Source: an uncultured Nodularia sp. (GTDB lineage Bacteria; Cyanobacteriota; Cyanobacteriia; Cyanobacteriales; Nostocaceae). From it: a stretch of DNA of 64,000 nucleotides. The position numbers and the translations under genes were made by a program. The stretch lies in NCBI GenBank assembly GCA_903911355.1, contig CAIWDD010000040.1:18499-82498 (forward strand). Direction: 5' to 3'. Position 1 is the first letter of the stretch. Every line of letters begins with the position of its first letter. The notes below the pieces were generated by a model. It saw only the letters and a program-made list of their open reading frames with translations, ran no database searches and had not been told where the DNA came from. Positions 47,210-55,723 of this stretch are shown in pieces.

Positions 47210-47917
47210 ATGTTATCAAGTTACCGAGGCGCAATTTTTGATATGGATGGCCTGATATTTGATACAGAAAGTATTGCTCGATGGGCGTGGAAACAGGCGC
47301 TCAAAGAGCATGGCTATATAATGAGCGATAATTTATACAGGTCACTCGTAGGACGAGACTTATCATGGCGGGAAAAATTACTCAAAAAAGTTTACGGAGA
47401 AAGTTTACCATTTGACTCAGTGACCACCCAACGTATCGCCATTGGTGATGAGCGGGAATTACGAGAAGGTCTACCAATGAAACCAGGAGTTTTAGATTTG
47501 CTGCAAAGACTCAATGACCTGGGTATGATGATTGGATTAGCCACCGGAACGGGACGTACTAGAGCCATGCGACGTTTAACAAATGCGGGGATTAACCAAT
47601 ATTTCACCATAATAGTCACCAGTGAAGATGTAGCTGAGGGTAAACCAGCACCAGATATTTTTCTAGAAGCGAGTCACCGCATGAAAATTGCGCCCGCAGA
47701 GTGTATAGTCTTTGAAGACTCATGTGTGGGGGTGGAAGCTGCTTTTGAGGCGGGAATGTGTGCCATTATGGTTCCCGATATTGAACAACCATCCCCTGAA
47801 ATTAGCAATTTAGCTTATGGAGTTTTCAAATCCCTGGAAGAGGTGGGGGAATTATTACCACCAAGGGTTAAAGAATTGAAACTTCCTGGGAAACTAAAAC
47901 ACCCAAACATGAATTAG
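47210..47917 (+). CDS. HAD-superfamily phosphatase/phosphomutase-like hydrolase
   Basis: 235 residues from ATG 47210. DMDGLIFDTE (nucleophile D11, acid D13) plus the four-helix cap, IGLATGTGRTRAM (motif II), GKPAPDIFLEA (motif III Lys) and FEDSCVGVEAA (motif IV). This is the subfamily of beta-phosphoglucomutase, phosphoglycolate phosphatase-like and riboflavin-pathway phosphatases; substrate undetermined. The 3' end overlaps the regulator gene by 4 bp, tail to tail. Confidence 0.85.
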   Translation: MLSSYRGAIFDMDGLIFDTESIARWAWKQALKEHGYIMSDNLYRSLVGRDLSWREKLLKKVYGESLPFDSVTTQRIAIGDERELREGLPMKPGVLDLLQRLNDLGMMIGLATGTGRTRAMRRLTNAGINQYFTIIVTSEDVAEGKPAPDIFLEASHRMKIAPAECIVFEDSCVGVEAAFEAGMCAIMVPDIEQPSPEISNLAYGVFKSLEEVGELLPPRVKELKLPGKLKHPNMN

Positions 47918-49065
47918 GAATTACCTGTAATTGCTTCGATTGTAGCCACTACTTCCCCAGTTTGACTGGTATTATAACCCCCAATCGCCTCTAGCTGTGA
48001 GAGTACCCGCCGATGTCCTAAAGTACCCAGTAATTTTTGTACAGGTGCTTCATCTAAGTATGGCTGGAGAACAGCTAAGTCGTATCTTGATTCTTGTAAA
48101 GGGATGAATCCTAAGCCAAAGGCCGCGGCCACAGATGCAGTGCTGATACCAGATGTTACTTTCCCCGTAGCAACCGCTTGGGCTACTTCTAAGTGTCCGT
48201 GGAGAATGTGGTCAAATCCTTTGACGGCTGTAAATGGTATATTTGCCTCTTGTAGCGATCGCTCCAACACTTGGCGACTACCTGACCCAGCTTCGCGGTT
48301 AGCAATGGTGACACCAGGTTGGGCTAAATCTGCAATACTTTTTAATCCCAAGGGATTATGGGGTTGGGTGAGCATCCCCTCTTCCCAGATACCCAGGTTA
48401 ATTAACACCGTCGTCGCATCTTTGATGATAGAACGCACAAAGGGTGTATTATATTCTCCTGTCTGGGAATCGTACATATGCATACCCGCCAGATGAACTT
48501 CCCCCCGGCGCAGTCGGTGCAATGCTGTCATACTGTTATCTAAAATCCAGTGTACTCGCAGGTGAGGATGCCAACGTTCCGCAGCGCGGGCCCATAGGGA
48601 TAAAGCCGGCGCACAACCTGCCAAAATCACTGTATCATACAGATTTACCGGTTCATCTAGCAACTGGACGACCATGGTATTTTTACCAGGTAGGCGATCG
48701 CCTTCCCCATCAGCTGGTATCATTTCAGTACGAAAGGCATCTTGACCAATTAAAGGATGAGCAATCCATTGATTACCCACTTGGGCTAAAATTAGCCGCA
48801 ACCCCTCACCTAGGGGTACATTATAGGCGGGTACTGCGGTGATTGCCGGTAAATCTTGCTCTAACCAAAATAAATCTTCTACTTGACAACCCAGGGCTTT
48901 TGCCAATCGTAGGGCTATAGTAGTGGATGGTGCATATTGTCCCGACTCTACACCGCTAATAGTTTGACGAGTAACGCCAGCCAAATTAGCTAAATCTTGC
49001 TGACTCATACCCAAGCGGATTCTGGTTTGTTTTAACTTGTTGCGAAGTTCGTCCTGTTTGACCAC
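47914..49065 (-). CDS. XRE-type regulator with molybdate-binding-like domain (COG1910)
   Basis: 383 residues: an XRE helix-turn-helix (about 8-62, MSQQDLANLAGVTRQTISGV) fused to a periplasmic-binding-protein fold (about 95-375) of the COG1910 type, with the ligand-loop segment GSGSRQVLERSL. This combination is a one-component sensor: the C-domain binds an oxyanion and the HTH binds DNA. Its position just downstream of modBC and modA strongly suggests molybdate or tungstate control of transport, standing in for ModE; the ligand is inferred. No SAM, Mop or TOBE domain is seen. Confidence 0.85.
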   Translation of the reverse strand: MVKQDELRNKLKQTRIRLGMSQQDLANLAGVTRQTISGVESGQYAPSTTIALRLAKALGCQVEDLFWLEQDLPAITAVPAYNVPLGEGLRLILAQVGNQWIAHPLIGQDAFRTEMIPADGEGDRLPGKNTMVVQLLDEPVNLYDTVILAGCAPALSLWARAAERWHPHLRVHWILDNSMTALHRLRRGEVHLAGMHMYDSQTGEYNTPFVRSIIKDATTVLINLGIWEEGMLTQPHNPLGLKSIADLAQPGVTIANREAGSGSRQVLERSLQEANIPFTAVKGFDHILHGHLEVAQAVATGKVTSGISTASVAAAFGLGFIPLQESRYDLAVLQPYLDEAPVQKLLGTLGHRRVLSQLEAIGGYNTSQTGEVVATIEAITGNS

Positions 49066-49129
49066 GTTCTAGGCGTTCAGTTTTTGTGGTTTCTTCTTTA
49101 AAATAGCGTGAAATGGTGATGATTGTCTT

Positions 49130-49155
49130 GATAGGGATAGGGTGGCGTTAACCAT
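49130..49155 (-). repeat. SDR-like repeat between the regulator and modBC
   Basis: GATAGGGATAGGGTGGCGTT then AACCAT; diverged copy in the 99-bp gap. Confidence 0.5.
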
Positions 49156-49164
49156 TAATTTTTT

Positions 49165-50970
49165 CTACTCCTGGATTAAAAAAAGTTTCCCCATATCTAA
49201 ACGCACATACCATGGGAAAGGTTTATATTTTAAATTAACCCATTTCTCCTTAAATACTTCGGCTTGCAAGTGATAATCATCACCGTTACTGACTGAATTG
49301 TGCAGTCGTAAATATAACGTTACCCTGTGGGGTGTTTCCCTAGTCTTGATTAACCAGCACGGGAAAGTATTCTCACCATGAGGGTCATCTGTAAAATCTA
49401 GATGATGGGCGCGAATACCTATATAAGCCGGGGATTCCGGCCAAGGTTCCCTGACTTTGAGAGTACATTCCCAATCTAAAGCTTTAACTTGACTGTCCGA
49501 TACTACCTTGACTGGGGAAAAGTTTTTACAACCTGTTAACTGGGCTGTGGTGTAAGTATTGGGATGGGCGAAAATATTTTGTTTATCATCGTTAGCAATA
49601 ATTTGACCTTGAGACATGACTAACAACTGTTGACATACCTCATAGGCTTCTTCTAGATTATGGGTCACAAATAGGGTCACCCCTGAATAAGTGCTCAGAG
49701 TTTGAATTAATTGTTCTTGTAATTGGTGGCGCAGATAGGTATCAAGAGCGGAAAATGGTTCATCTAATAATAATGCTTCTGGTTTAATTGCTAAAGCTCT
49801 AGCTAAAGCTACCCGTTGTTGCTGTCCTCCCGAAAGTTGATGGGGGTAGCGGTTCTCTAATCCCTGTAACTGGACAGCTAGTAATTGCGCCTTTACCTGT
49901 TGTTTAATCTCTAACTTCGATAACCCTTGAGGTAAACCAAAAGCAATATTTTCCATCACAGTCATATGAGGAAATAAAGCGTAATTCTGCATTAAGAAAC
50001 CAATGCGGCGATCGCGTGGAGGTAAATTAACTCCCTGACGAGAATCAAATAACACCCGCCCATTTAAAATAATCACTCCTTTTGTAGGTGTTTCTATACC
50101 AGCAATACAGCGCAAAATCATACTTTTCCCAGCGCCTGAACCTCCCAAAAACCCCAAGGTATTACCATCACCACTAAAACACACTTGCAGGTGAAAGCCG
50201 GGAAGTTTTTTGTCAATATCTACAAATAATCCTGATTTAGTGTTAGAAGCAGTTTGACATTTCTGATATTCCTGATTTCTCAGTCCTATGGGAAATGGCG
50301 AACTTGGCTGTTTATTCTTCCCCCGGTTTTCTTGCCACAAGTTAACTGCAATAATCCCCGATAGGGAAATACTCATGATCGCGATCGACCAAAACCAGGC
50401 CTCATTCATCGCCCCAGCTTCCACAGCAAAATAAATTGCCATAGGGATATTTTGAGTTTGTCCGGGAATATTACCCGCTAACATCAGGGTAGCCCCAAAC
50501 TCACCTAAAGCCCGCGCAAAAGCTAAACTGGTGGCCGCCACAATTCCGGGAAATGCGAGGGGTAAACTGATGCGCCAAAAGATGGTTGATTCAGAAGCTC
50601 CCAGGGTTCTGGCTACTCTTAAAAGATTGCCATCAATTTGTTCAAAGGCTCCTAAAGCTGTTTTATACATAATGGGAAATGATACCACAGTGGCAGCAAT
50701 GGCAGCACCATACCAAGTAAAAACAATGCTGAAATTCAACGGCTGCATCAGTTTACCCCCAGGGCCATTTCTCCCAAAAAATATTAGTAATAAAAAGCCT
50801 ACAACTGTAGGTGGTAAAATCAAAGGTGCGACAAAGATTCCTTCAATGAATGACTTGGCTTTACCCTTGTATCCTAACATCCAGTAAGCGGACAAAATCC
50901 CCAGGAAAAAGGTAATAACTGTGGCCAGTAGTGAGGTCTTTAGTGATATCCACAGGGGTGATAAATCCAT
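49165..50970 (-). CDS. modBC: Fused molybdate ABC transporter permease-ATPase
   Basis: 601 residues that join ModB and ModC. Residues 1-215 form five or six membrane helices with the EAA-type loop ARALGEFGATLML. The ATPase follows (about 248-): Walker A GGSGAGKS 276-283, signature LSGGQQQRV 378-386, Walker B LLLDEP 399-404. A TOBE-like tail is at the C-terminus. The fused modBC architecture is known from Anabaena variabilis, where it supplies Mo for nitrogenase and nitrate reductase. modA lies 113 bp upstream. Confidence 0.95.
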   Translation of the reverse strand: MDLSPLWISLKTSLLATVITFFLGILSAYWMLGYKGKAKSFIEGIFVAPLILPPTVVGFLLLIFFGRNGPGGKLMQPLNFSIVFTWYGAAIAATVVSFPIMYKTALGAFEQIDGNLLRVARTLGASESTIFWRISLPLAFPGIVAATSLAFARALGEFGATLMLAGNIPGQTQNIPMAIYFAVEAGAMNEAWFWSIAIMSISLSGIIAVNLWQENRGKNKQPSSPFPIGLRNQEYQKCQTASNTKSGLFVDIDKKLPGFHLQVCFSGDGNTLGFLGGSGAGKSMILRCIAGIETPTKGVIILNGRVLFDSRQGVNLPPRDRRIGFLMQNYALFPHMTVMENIAFGLPQGLSKLEIKQQVKAQLLAVQLQGLENRYPHQLSGGQQQRVALARALAIKPEALLLDEPFSALDTYLRHQLQEQLIQTLSTYSGVTLFVTHNLEEAYEVCQQLLVMSQGQIIANDDKQNIFAHPNTYTTAQLTGCKNFSPVKVVSDSQVKALDWECTLKVREPWPESPAYIGIRAHHLDFTDDPHGENTFPCWLIKTRETPHRVTLYLRLHNSVSNGDDYHLQAEVFKEKWVNLKYKPFPWYVRLDMGKLFLIQE

Positions 50971-51083
50971 ATTAATTAGTAATTTGTGTATATTTACAGA
51001 AAATTATACAAATATTGTGGTGTGGTCATCTTACCCAGCACCACCGCCCCCTTGAAAAAAGGACACAAAACCAAGATATGCTA

Positions 51084-51878
51084 TTAACTCACAATAAACC
51101 CGTATTTCCTGAGTATAGCTTTTGCTTGATTACTTGATAAAAAATTGAGAAATTCTTTGCCCGCAGGGATATTTTTACTGGTTTTAATTACCGCCATGGG
51201 ATAAACAATTGCAGAGTGGTATTTTTCATCAGCAGCCACTACAACTTTGACTTTGCTAGAAATTTTGGCATCTGTGGCATATACTAAACCAGCATCAGCA
51301 TCACCACTTTCTACCGCTGCTAAAACTTGACGCACATTATTAGCTAAAACTAATTTAGGCTTCACTTGCTCAAAAATACCCAGTTTTCTGAATACCTGGT
51401 CTGCGTATTCTCCCGCGGGGACACTTCTGGGTTCTCCCACAGCGATTCTCCTAACTCGAGTCTGTGTTAAATTGAAAAAGCTATTAATGCCCGTGCTATT
51501 CTTGGGGACAATCAAGACTAAGCGGTTATTTGCCAAGTTGGTACGAGTACCCGGTAGTAAAAGTCCTTTTTGTTCTAGTGCATCCACTTGTTTTCTAGCA
51601 GCAGAAATAAATATATCTACTGGAGCACCTTGTTCAATTTGTCGTTGTAGTGCGCCAGAAGCCCCAAAGTTATATGTGATATTGACATTTGGTTTACTTT
51701 GTTGATAAATGTCCTGTATTTCTGTGAGTACATCTCTGGTACTAGCAGCAGCAGATACCAGTAAGTTTACCTTTGACTGTCCTGCTGAAGGTATGAAAGT
51801 GATTAAAGGGAAGGTAATAGCTAGGATACAGCTAGTAACTGCTAGACCAATCCAACCCAGAATCTGTCTTCTATTCAT
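51084..51878 (-). CDS. modA: Molybdate-binding protein ModA
   Basis: 264 residues. Signal peptide (MNRRQILGWIGLAVTSCILA), then a two-lobed binding protein: LLVSAAASTRDVLTEIQDIY, GASGALQRQIEQGAPVDIF, and VESGDADAGLVYATDA are ModA signatures; the Ser/Ala/Thr that wrap the oxyanion are in SAAAS, GASG and VPAGEYA. It delivers molybdate to ModBC. First gene of the cluster modA-modBC-regulator. Confidence 0.95.
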   Translation of the reverse strand: MNRRQILGWIGLAVTSCILAITFPLITFIPSAGQSKVNLLVSAAASTRDVLTEIQDIYQQSKPNVNITYNFGASGALQRQIEQGAPVDIFISAARKQVDALEQKGLLLPGTRTNLANNRLVLIVPKNSTGINSFFNLTQTRVRRIAVGEPRSVPAGEYADQVFRKLGIFEQVKPKLVLANNVRQVLAAVESGDADAGLVYATDAKISSKVKVVVAADEKYHSAIVYPMAVIKTSKNIPAGKEFLNFLSSNQAKAILRKYGFIVS

Positions 51879-52208
51879 ATTTTTATTTTTACTGTGTAAC
51901 TAAAATTTCCAGGCGGCTATAAAGCTGCTGGTTCATATTTACACATTAACTGAATTTAAATTCTGTAGCAATTATAACTGACATAATGCCAATATTTCTG
52001 CTTTTATCTGGCAATTAAGACATAAAACCCACTTCAAAGCCAGTAATAACAGTAGTTTTGGTAATTACTACCCTCTAATGACAAGTTTTTTAACTTCTAG
52101 CCAAAATTTCTGCTCTTTTACCGGGATGAAATTTACTTTTGTTACCGCCAAAATGATTTTCAGGGTGAGAGGATGTTTGATAAGTATTAAACAGGTAATT
52201 TTTATCTT

Positions 52209-52243
52209 AGGGAACAGGGAACAGGGAATGAGGAATGAGGAAT
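52209..52243 (+). repeat. Heptamer tandem repeat
   Basis: AGGGAAC x2, AGGGAAT, GAGGAAT x2: five near-identical 7-bp units. Confidence 0.7.
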
Positions 52244-52253
52244 GGGTAACACC

Positions 52254-52360
52254 GAACACACCAAAACAATAAAATCCAGTCCCCTCCCCTTACAAGGGGA
52301 GGGTTAGGGAGGGGTCAAACAATAGTTGATACACTAATCATGACTTATCAAACATCCTCT
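52254..52360 (+). repeat. 110-bp palindromic dispersed repeat, copy B
   Basis: AACACACCAAAACAATAAAA, core CCCTCCCCTTACAAGGGG, right arm ending CAAACATCCTCT. It is without the SDR insertion seen in copy A. Confidence 0.85.
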
Positions 52361-52531
52361 TAGTCCAGCATGACCGGAAAATTAAACAAGAGAAAATAGA
52401 GTTTTAGTGATTTTAGATTTTAGTCATCATCGCCACTGACATATATAAAAATAAGGATTTCTCAGACTTAAATTATTAGCTAAACAAGACAATAATCACG
52501 ATTATAAGTCTATTTAAAACTGTTTTTGTCC

Positions 52532-52560
52532 TTGACTTTCTTGATTTAGGTGAATAAAAA
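52532..52560 (+). promoter_or_regulatory. Promoter-like sequence for the peptide genes
   Basis: TTGACT and TAAAAA separated by exactly 17 bp, 80 bp ahead of the first peptide start. Predicted from consensus only. Confidence 0.4.
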
Positions 52561-52640
52561 TAGCAGTAACAGTTAAGCGAACCGAGTTTAATTGTTAAAC
52601 AGTAAACAACCAATCAAAGATTACTTGAGGAGCAAATAAA

Positions 52641-52883
52641 ATGGCTAACATTATTCTTTCTGAACTCAACAATGCTGGTGTGGAATTATTTCAAGATTCT
52701 GAAAGTTTTCTCAATGAACTTAAAGATGTAGATGCTATTTCCGGCGGTGGCGACACTGTTTACACTACCAATACATACGTCACCGATATGTCTACATTAA
52801 CTAAGTTAGCTGAAGCCTTTGTAAGCACCTATGCTATTGGTCATGTTACCTTCCTAGCTAAGTCATTTAGTCACGGTTACTAA
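52641..52883 (+). CDS. Double-glycine leader peptide, copy 1
   Basis: 80 residues. Residues 1-36 end ELKDVDAISGG with acidic -8, hydrophobic -7 and -4, then G-2 G-1, which fits a double-glycine cleavage leader. The core is GDTVYTTNTYVTDM (variable, 14 residues, Thr-rich, no Cys) and then a 30-residue tail STLTKLAEAFVSTYAIGHVT... ending SFSHGY. GAGGAG lies 10 bases before the ATG. Nearly identical to the next gene except for the variable stretch. No peptidase-ABC transporter or modification enzyme is within this window's neighbouring genes. Likely a secreted peptide (bacteriocin, signal or RiPP precursor); function inferred only. Confidence 0.78.
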   Translation: MANIILSELNNAGVELFQDSESFLNELKDVDAISGGGDTVYTTNTYVTDMSTLTKLAEAFVSTYAIGHVTFLAKSFSHGY

Positions 52884-52927
52884 TGACTTGAATCGCTGCA
52901 TTTAATTAGGATCTCAGTTTACTAGAT

Positions 52928-52970
52928 AGCTGTTCAGGGATACATCTATTAATTATTATCCCTGACGGCT
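52928..52970 (+). terminator. Stable hairpin after peptide gene 1
   Basis: AGCTGTTCAGGGATA (52928-) pairs with TATCCCTGACGGCT (ending 52970), 12-13 bp with one bulge; no T tract. Possibly a processing site or mRNA stabiliser. Confidence 0.55.
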
Positions 52971-53016
52971 AATTCCGGAAAAAACCATCGCTACAAATAC
53001 TTGAGGAGCAAATAAA

Positions 53017-53256
53017 ATGGCTAACATTATTCTTTCTGAACTCAACAATGCTGGTGTGGAATTATTTCAAGATTCTGAAAGTTTTCTCAATGAACTTAAA
53101 GATGTAGATGCTATTTCTGGGGGTAGCACCATTGATTCTAATAGTGGATATGTCAGCGATATTTCTACATTGACTAAGTTAGCTGAAGCCTTTGTAACCA
53201 CCTATGCTATTGGTCATGTTACCTACCTAGCTAAGTCATTTAGTCACGGTTACTAA
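53017..53256 (+). CDS. Double-glycine leader peptide, copy 2
   Basis: 79 residues. Leader (1-36) identical to copy 1; variable segment STIDSNSGYVSDI (13 residues); tail 28/30 identical, with Ser/Thr and Phe/Tyr swaps only. Tail helix TKLAEAFVTTYAIGHVTYLA is amphipathic. No cysteine, so no thioether or disulfide rings. The pattern constant-variable-constant, with one codon deleted in the middle, suggests diversification of a recognition segment. Same ribosome binding region as copy 1. Confidence 0.78.
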   Translation: MANIILSELNNAGVELFQDSESFLNELKDVDAISGGSTIDSNSGYVSDISTLTKLAEAFVTTYAIGHVTYLAKSFSHGY

Positions 53257-53299
53257 TGACCTCATCGCTCCATTTAATTAGGATCTTAGTGTACTAGAT

Positions 53300-53342
53300 A
53301 GCTGTTCAGGGATACATCTATTAATTATGATCCCTGACAGCT
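53300..53342 (+). terminator. Stable hairpin after peptide gene 2
   Basis: AGCTGTTCAGGGAT (53300-) pairs with ATCCCTGACAGCT (ending 53342), 13 bp with a T bulge; no T tract. It may terminate the peptide message. Confidence 0.55.
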
Positions 53343-53379
53343 ATAGCATTTCCCACCAGGGAATCAATTAGTGTCTACT

Positions 53380-54516
53380 TCAATAGACACCATTAGTGAG
53401 GAACTTTTCCAGGTTGGGGACATCTACCCAACTTGATGTTGTGTGAGATTTATGAGATAAATCCATTAACAATTGAGAATAAACCCCTTCTCGCAAAGAT
53501 GGGACTATTAGCTGTTGGCGTTCAATTCCTTGTACCCATTGGTCTACTACACGGGTAAATGCACAAATACGCCCGTCTGCGTGATGTTGGGGAAAAACTA
53601 ACCGGTTGGGTATTTCAATTTCCTGCAGAGGTTGACCAGGTTGGGAACCCCACACCCTAAATCCATGTATATAATCTTTTTGATTTTCACTACCTAAAAC
53701 TAGGGTACCGCGATCGCCATACACTTCTATCCAATGTGTGCGAGATGCGTAAACTACAGCACTGATCGCAACTTGACAAGGTGTACCATCAGCTAATTCT
53801 AAAGATAGCAGACAGTTGTCATCTGTATTTACTGGTTTTAATTCCCCGCTACCGGGGTCAACCCGTGCGGGAATAGTGGTACTCAAGTAAGCGTTTAATT
53901 TGCTGACTGGTCCAAAGAGCCAGGAGATATAATCAAAGGCGTGGGAACCTAAAGAACCTAAAGCACCGCCTCCCTGATCTTGACAGGAATACCAGTTCCA
54001 TGGGCGCTCAGTATCCGCGCGGGAAGAACCTAACCAATCAATTTTAATTAAGCGCTTGTTACCTACATAGTTTTTAGCTAATAATTCGGCGAATAATTGC
54101 CATCCTGGAACAAAGCGAAATTCAAAATCTACTATAGCAGTTACGCCTTGTGCTTGGGCTAATTGATATAATTCCTTAGCTTCTAAGACATTTAAAGTTG
54201 TGGGTTTTTCTAATAATAAGTGTTTCCCAGCTTGCAGGACTGCCTTAGCCATTTCATAGTGGAGAAATGGGGGTGTTGCTATACTCACCCCTTGCACTGC
54301 TGGTAATGCCAAAATATCGGTAATATTGTCGCAGGCGTGGGGGATATTATGAGTATGGGCGATGGTTTGGGCTTGATGAATATCTCGATGATAAACAGCC
54401 ACTATTTCGGTGCGATGATGGGCTTTAAATCCGGGAATATGGACTTTTTGCCCAAATCCAGTACCAATAACCGCCACACCGATTTTATTTTGATTTATGG
54501 GGATTTGAGAAGGCAT
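53380..54516 (-). CDS. Gfo/Idh/MocA-family oxidoreductase
   Basis: 378 residues. Rossmann motif VIGTGFGQKVH (near residue 16) and EKPTT (about 95-101; KP motif) with GSLGSHAFDY (His, active region). NAD(P)-dependent sugar or related dehydrogenase; the substrate is not predictable. The end faces the peptide genes; the start is 23 bp before the DUF1822 stop. Seems unlinked in function to either neighbour. Confidence 0.85.
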   Translation of the reverse strand: MPSQIPINQNKIGVAVIGTGFGQKVHIPGFKAHHRTEIVAVYHRDIHQAQTIAHTHNIPHACDNITDILALPAVQGVSIATPPFLHYEMAKAVLQAGKHLLLEKPTTLNVLEAKELYQLAQAQGVTAIVDFEFRFVPGWQLFAELLAKNYVGNKRLIKIDWLGSSRADTERPWNWYSCQDQGGGALGSLGSHAFDYISWLFGPVSKLNAYLSTTIPARVDPGSGELKPVNTDDNCLLSLELADGTPCQVAISAVVYASRTHWIEVYGDRGTLVLGSENQKDYIHGFRVWGSQPGQPLQEIEIPNRLVFPQHHADGRICAFTRVVDQWVQGIERQQLIVPSLREGVYSQLLMDLSHKSHTTSSWVDVPNLEKFLTNGVY

Positions 54517-54539
54517 AAAGTCAAGATGGGGTTTTCCCG

Positions 54540-55682
54540 TTAAAATTTTAGTATTTCTCGGTCATAGTTATCGGGAAGGGGTTCTATTTCCCAGACTATA
54601 CCTTCTCCTGGTTTTAATGCAACCTCTATATAAAGTTGTTCCACCGCAGTGGTGGCCATATCTTCATTGTTGGGAAATGGTTGTAAGTCTTCCGTGAGCA
54701 GTCTAAGTTTAAAACCCCCAGGAATGGCTGCGCCTATAATAGTATGACGTAACTCAAACCGCCAATGTGTGATCTGGGGTTGACCTTGGGGTGTAATCAC
54801 CAGTTCATATAATTGACCCGCGATCGCTAGTTGGCGCGATAAAATCACTCTTGGTTGATTTTCCGTCACATTTCGCGCCCCAGCCCTATTGGGTTGCAGA
54901 TTGATCTTTTCCCACCCCAGTACAATTTCCGACACACCGCTGTTTAACCATTGTGTCACTGAGCGTTGTTCTGGTAGTCCCAAACGTTGTTCATATAAAC
55001 GTTGTCGCCAACCCCCATGGGCAATTAATCCCCCCCACAATGGAAAAGGCACTGTTAAACCAGGGTTAATCATGGCTGGATTTCCCAGGCGGGTAATTAA
55101 ATTTTCCGCTTGTGCTTGTGGTATAGTTGGTAAATCTATAGTGGCAGTTCGTGTAACTTCATCACTAGAAAATTCTCGCGCTACCCCTAACACACTCATA
55201 TCAGTAATAATATAATCTTGCTCCAGAGCATAAGTGCGATCGCTTGGCTGATAATTACCCTTGGTTTTGAGTCGTTTATGGGTACAATAACCCCAAACCC
55301 TAACATAGCCATCATCTGGTTCTACTTGCACTCCTAAGTAATAATCCCCCGCCCAGGTAGGAATATCTACCCATTCCTGGGGTACACGCAATTCACTACA
55401 ATCAATATTTTCAGTGGGAACCAAAATAAATCTCACTGCGTCTACTGTGACAGCAGTACCATTCACTAGCTCCCAAAAACTGGGTAAAGCCGTAGTATGA
55501 GGCCAAACTTGGGCTTGGGGTGTGAAGTCTGACTGTAACCAAGGTAAGACAGCACCCAAACAGAGTTCATTGATATAGGCTTGATAATTGTTCCGGGGGT
55601 GAATTGCAGATTGTATGGTATCTGGAATTGCCAAAATTATGTCTGTAAACACACAATTTAAGAAGGGGGTATTAATATTCAT
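54540..55682 (-). CDS. DUF1822 family protein
   Basis: 380 residues from ATG 55682, which has GGAG eight bases ahead; a start at 55724 or 55757 would overlap the sigma-factor stop. DUF1822 is cyanobacterial; TWAGDYYLGVQVEPDDGYVR and WGGLIAHGGWRQRLYEQR are its usual landmarks, and the second half has a beta-rich composition. These genes are repeatedly found next to a divergent sigma-70 family gene, as here, so it may belong to a signalling module. No known activity. Confidence 0.8.
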   Translation of the reverse strand: MNINTPFLNCVFTDIILAIPDTIQSAIHPRNNYQAYINELCLGAVLPWLQSDFTPQAQVWPHTTALPSFWELVNGTAVTVDAVRFILVPTENIDCSELRVPQEWVDIPTWAGDYYLGVQVEPDDGYVRVWGYCTHKRLKTKGNYQPSDRTYALEQDYIITDMSVLGVAREFSSDEVTRTATIDLPTIPQAQAENLITRLGNPAMINPGLTVPFPLWGGLIAHGGWRQRLYEQRLGLPEQRSVTQWLNSGVSEIVLGWEKINLQPNRAGARNVTENQPRVILSRQLAIAGQLYELVITPQGQPQITHWRFELRHTIIGAAIPGGFKLRLLTEDLQPFPNNEDMATTAVEQLYIEVALKPGEGIVWEIEPLPDNYDREILKF

Positions 55683-55723
55683 GGGGTTTTCTCCGGATAA
55701 TTTGGCGGCTTTTCCTCTACGCA

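Larger units (their letters stand above)
51879..52640. other. Repeat-containing spacer upstream of the twin peptide genes
   Basis: 762 bp without a supported gene. It has a heptamer-like array (52209-52243), repeat copy B (52254-52360) and a promoter-like pair (52532-52560). Confidence 0.6.
52622..52970 (+). repeat. Tandem gene duplication, unit 1
   Basis: Unit 1 of a direct repeat spaced 376 bp. It covers the ribosome binding region TACTTGAGGAGCAAATAAA, the peptide gene and the 3' hairpin; unit 2 is 52998-53342. Confidence 0.9.
52998..53342 (+). repeat. Tandem gene duplication, unit 2
   Basis: Second direct-repeat unit with the same leader, tail and hairpin; differences are concentrated just after the GG codons. 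Confidence 0.9.
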
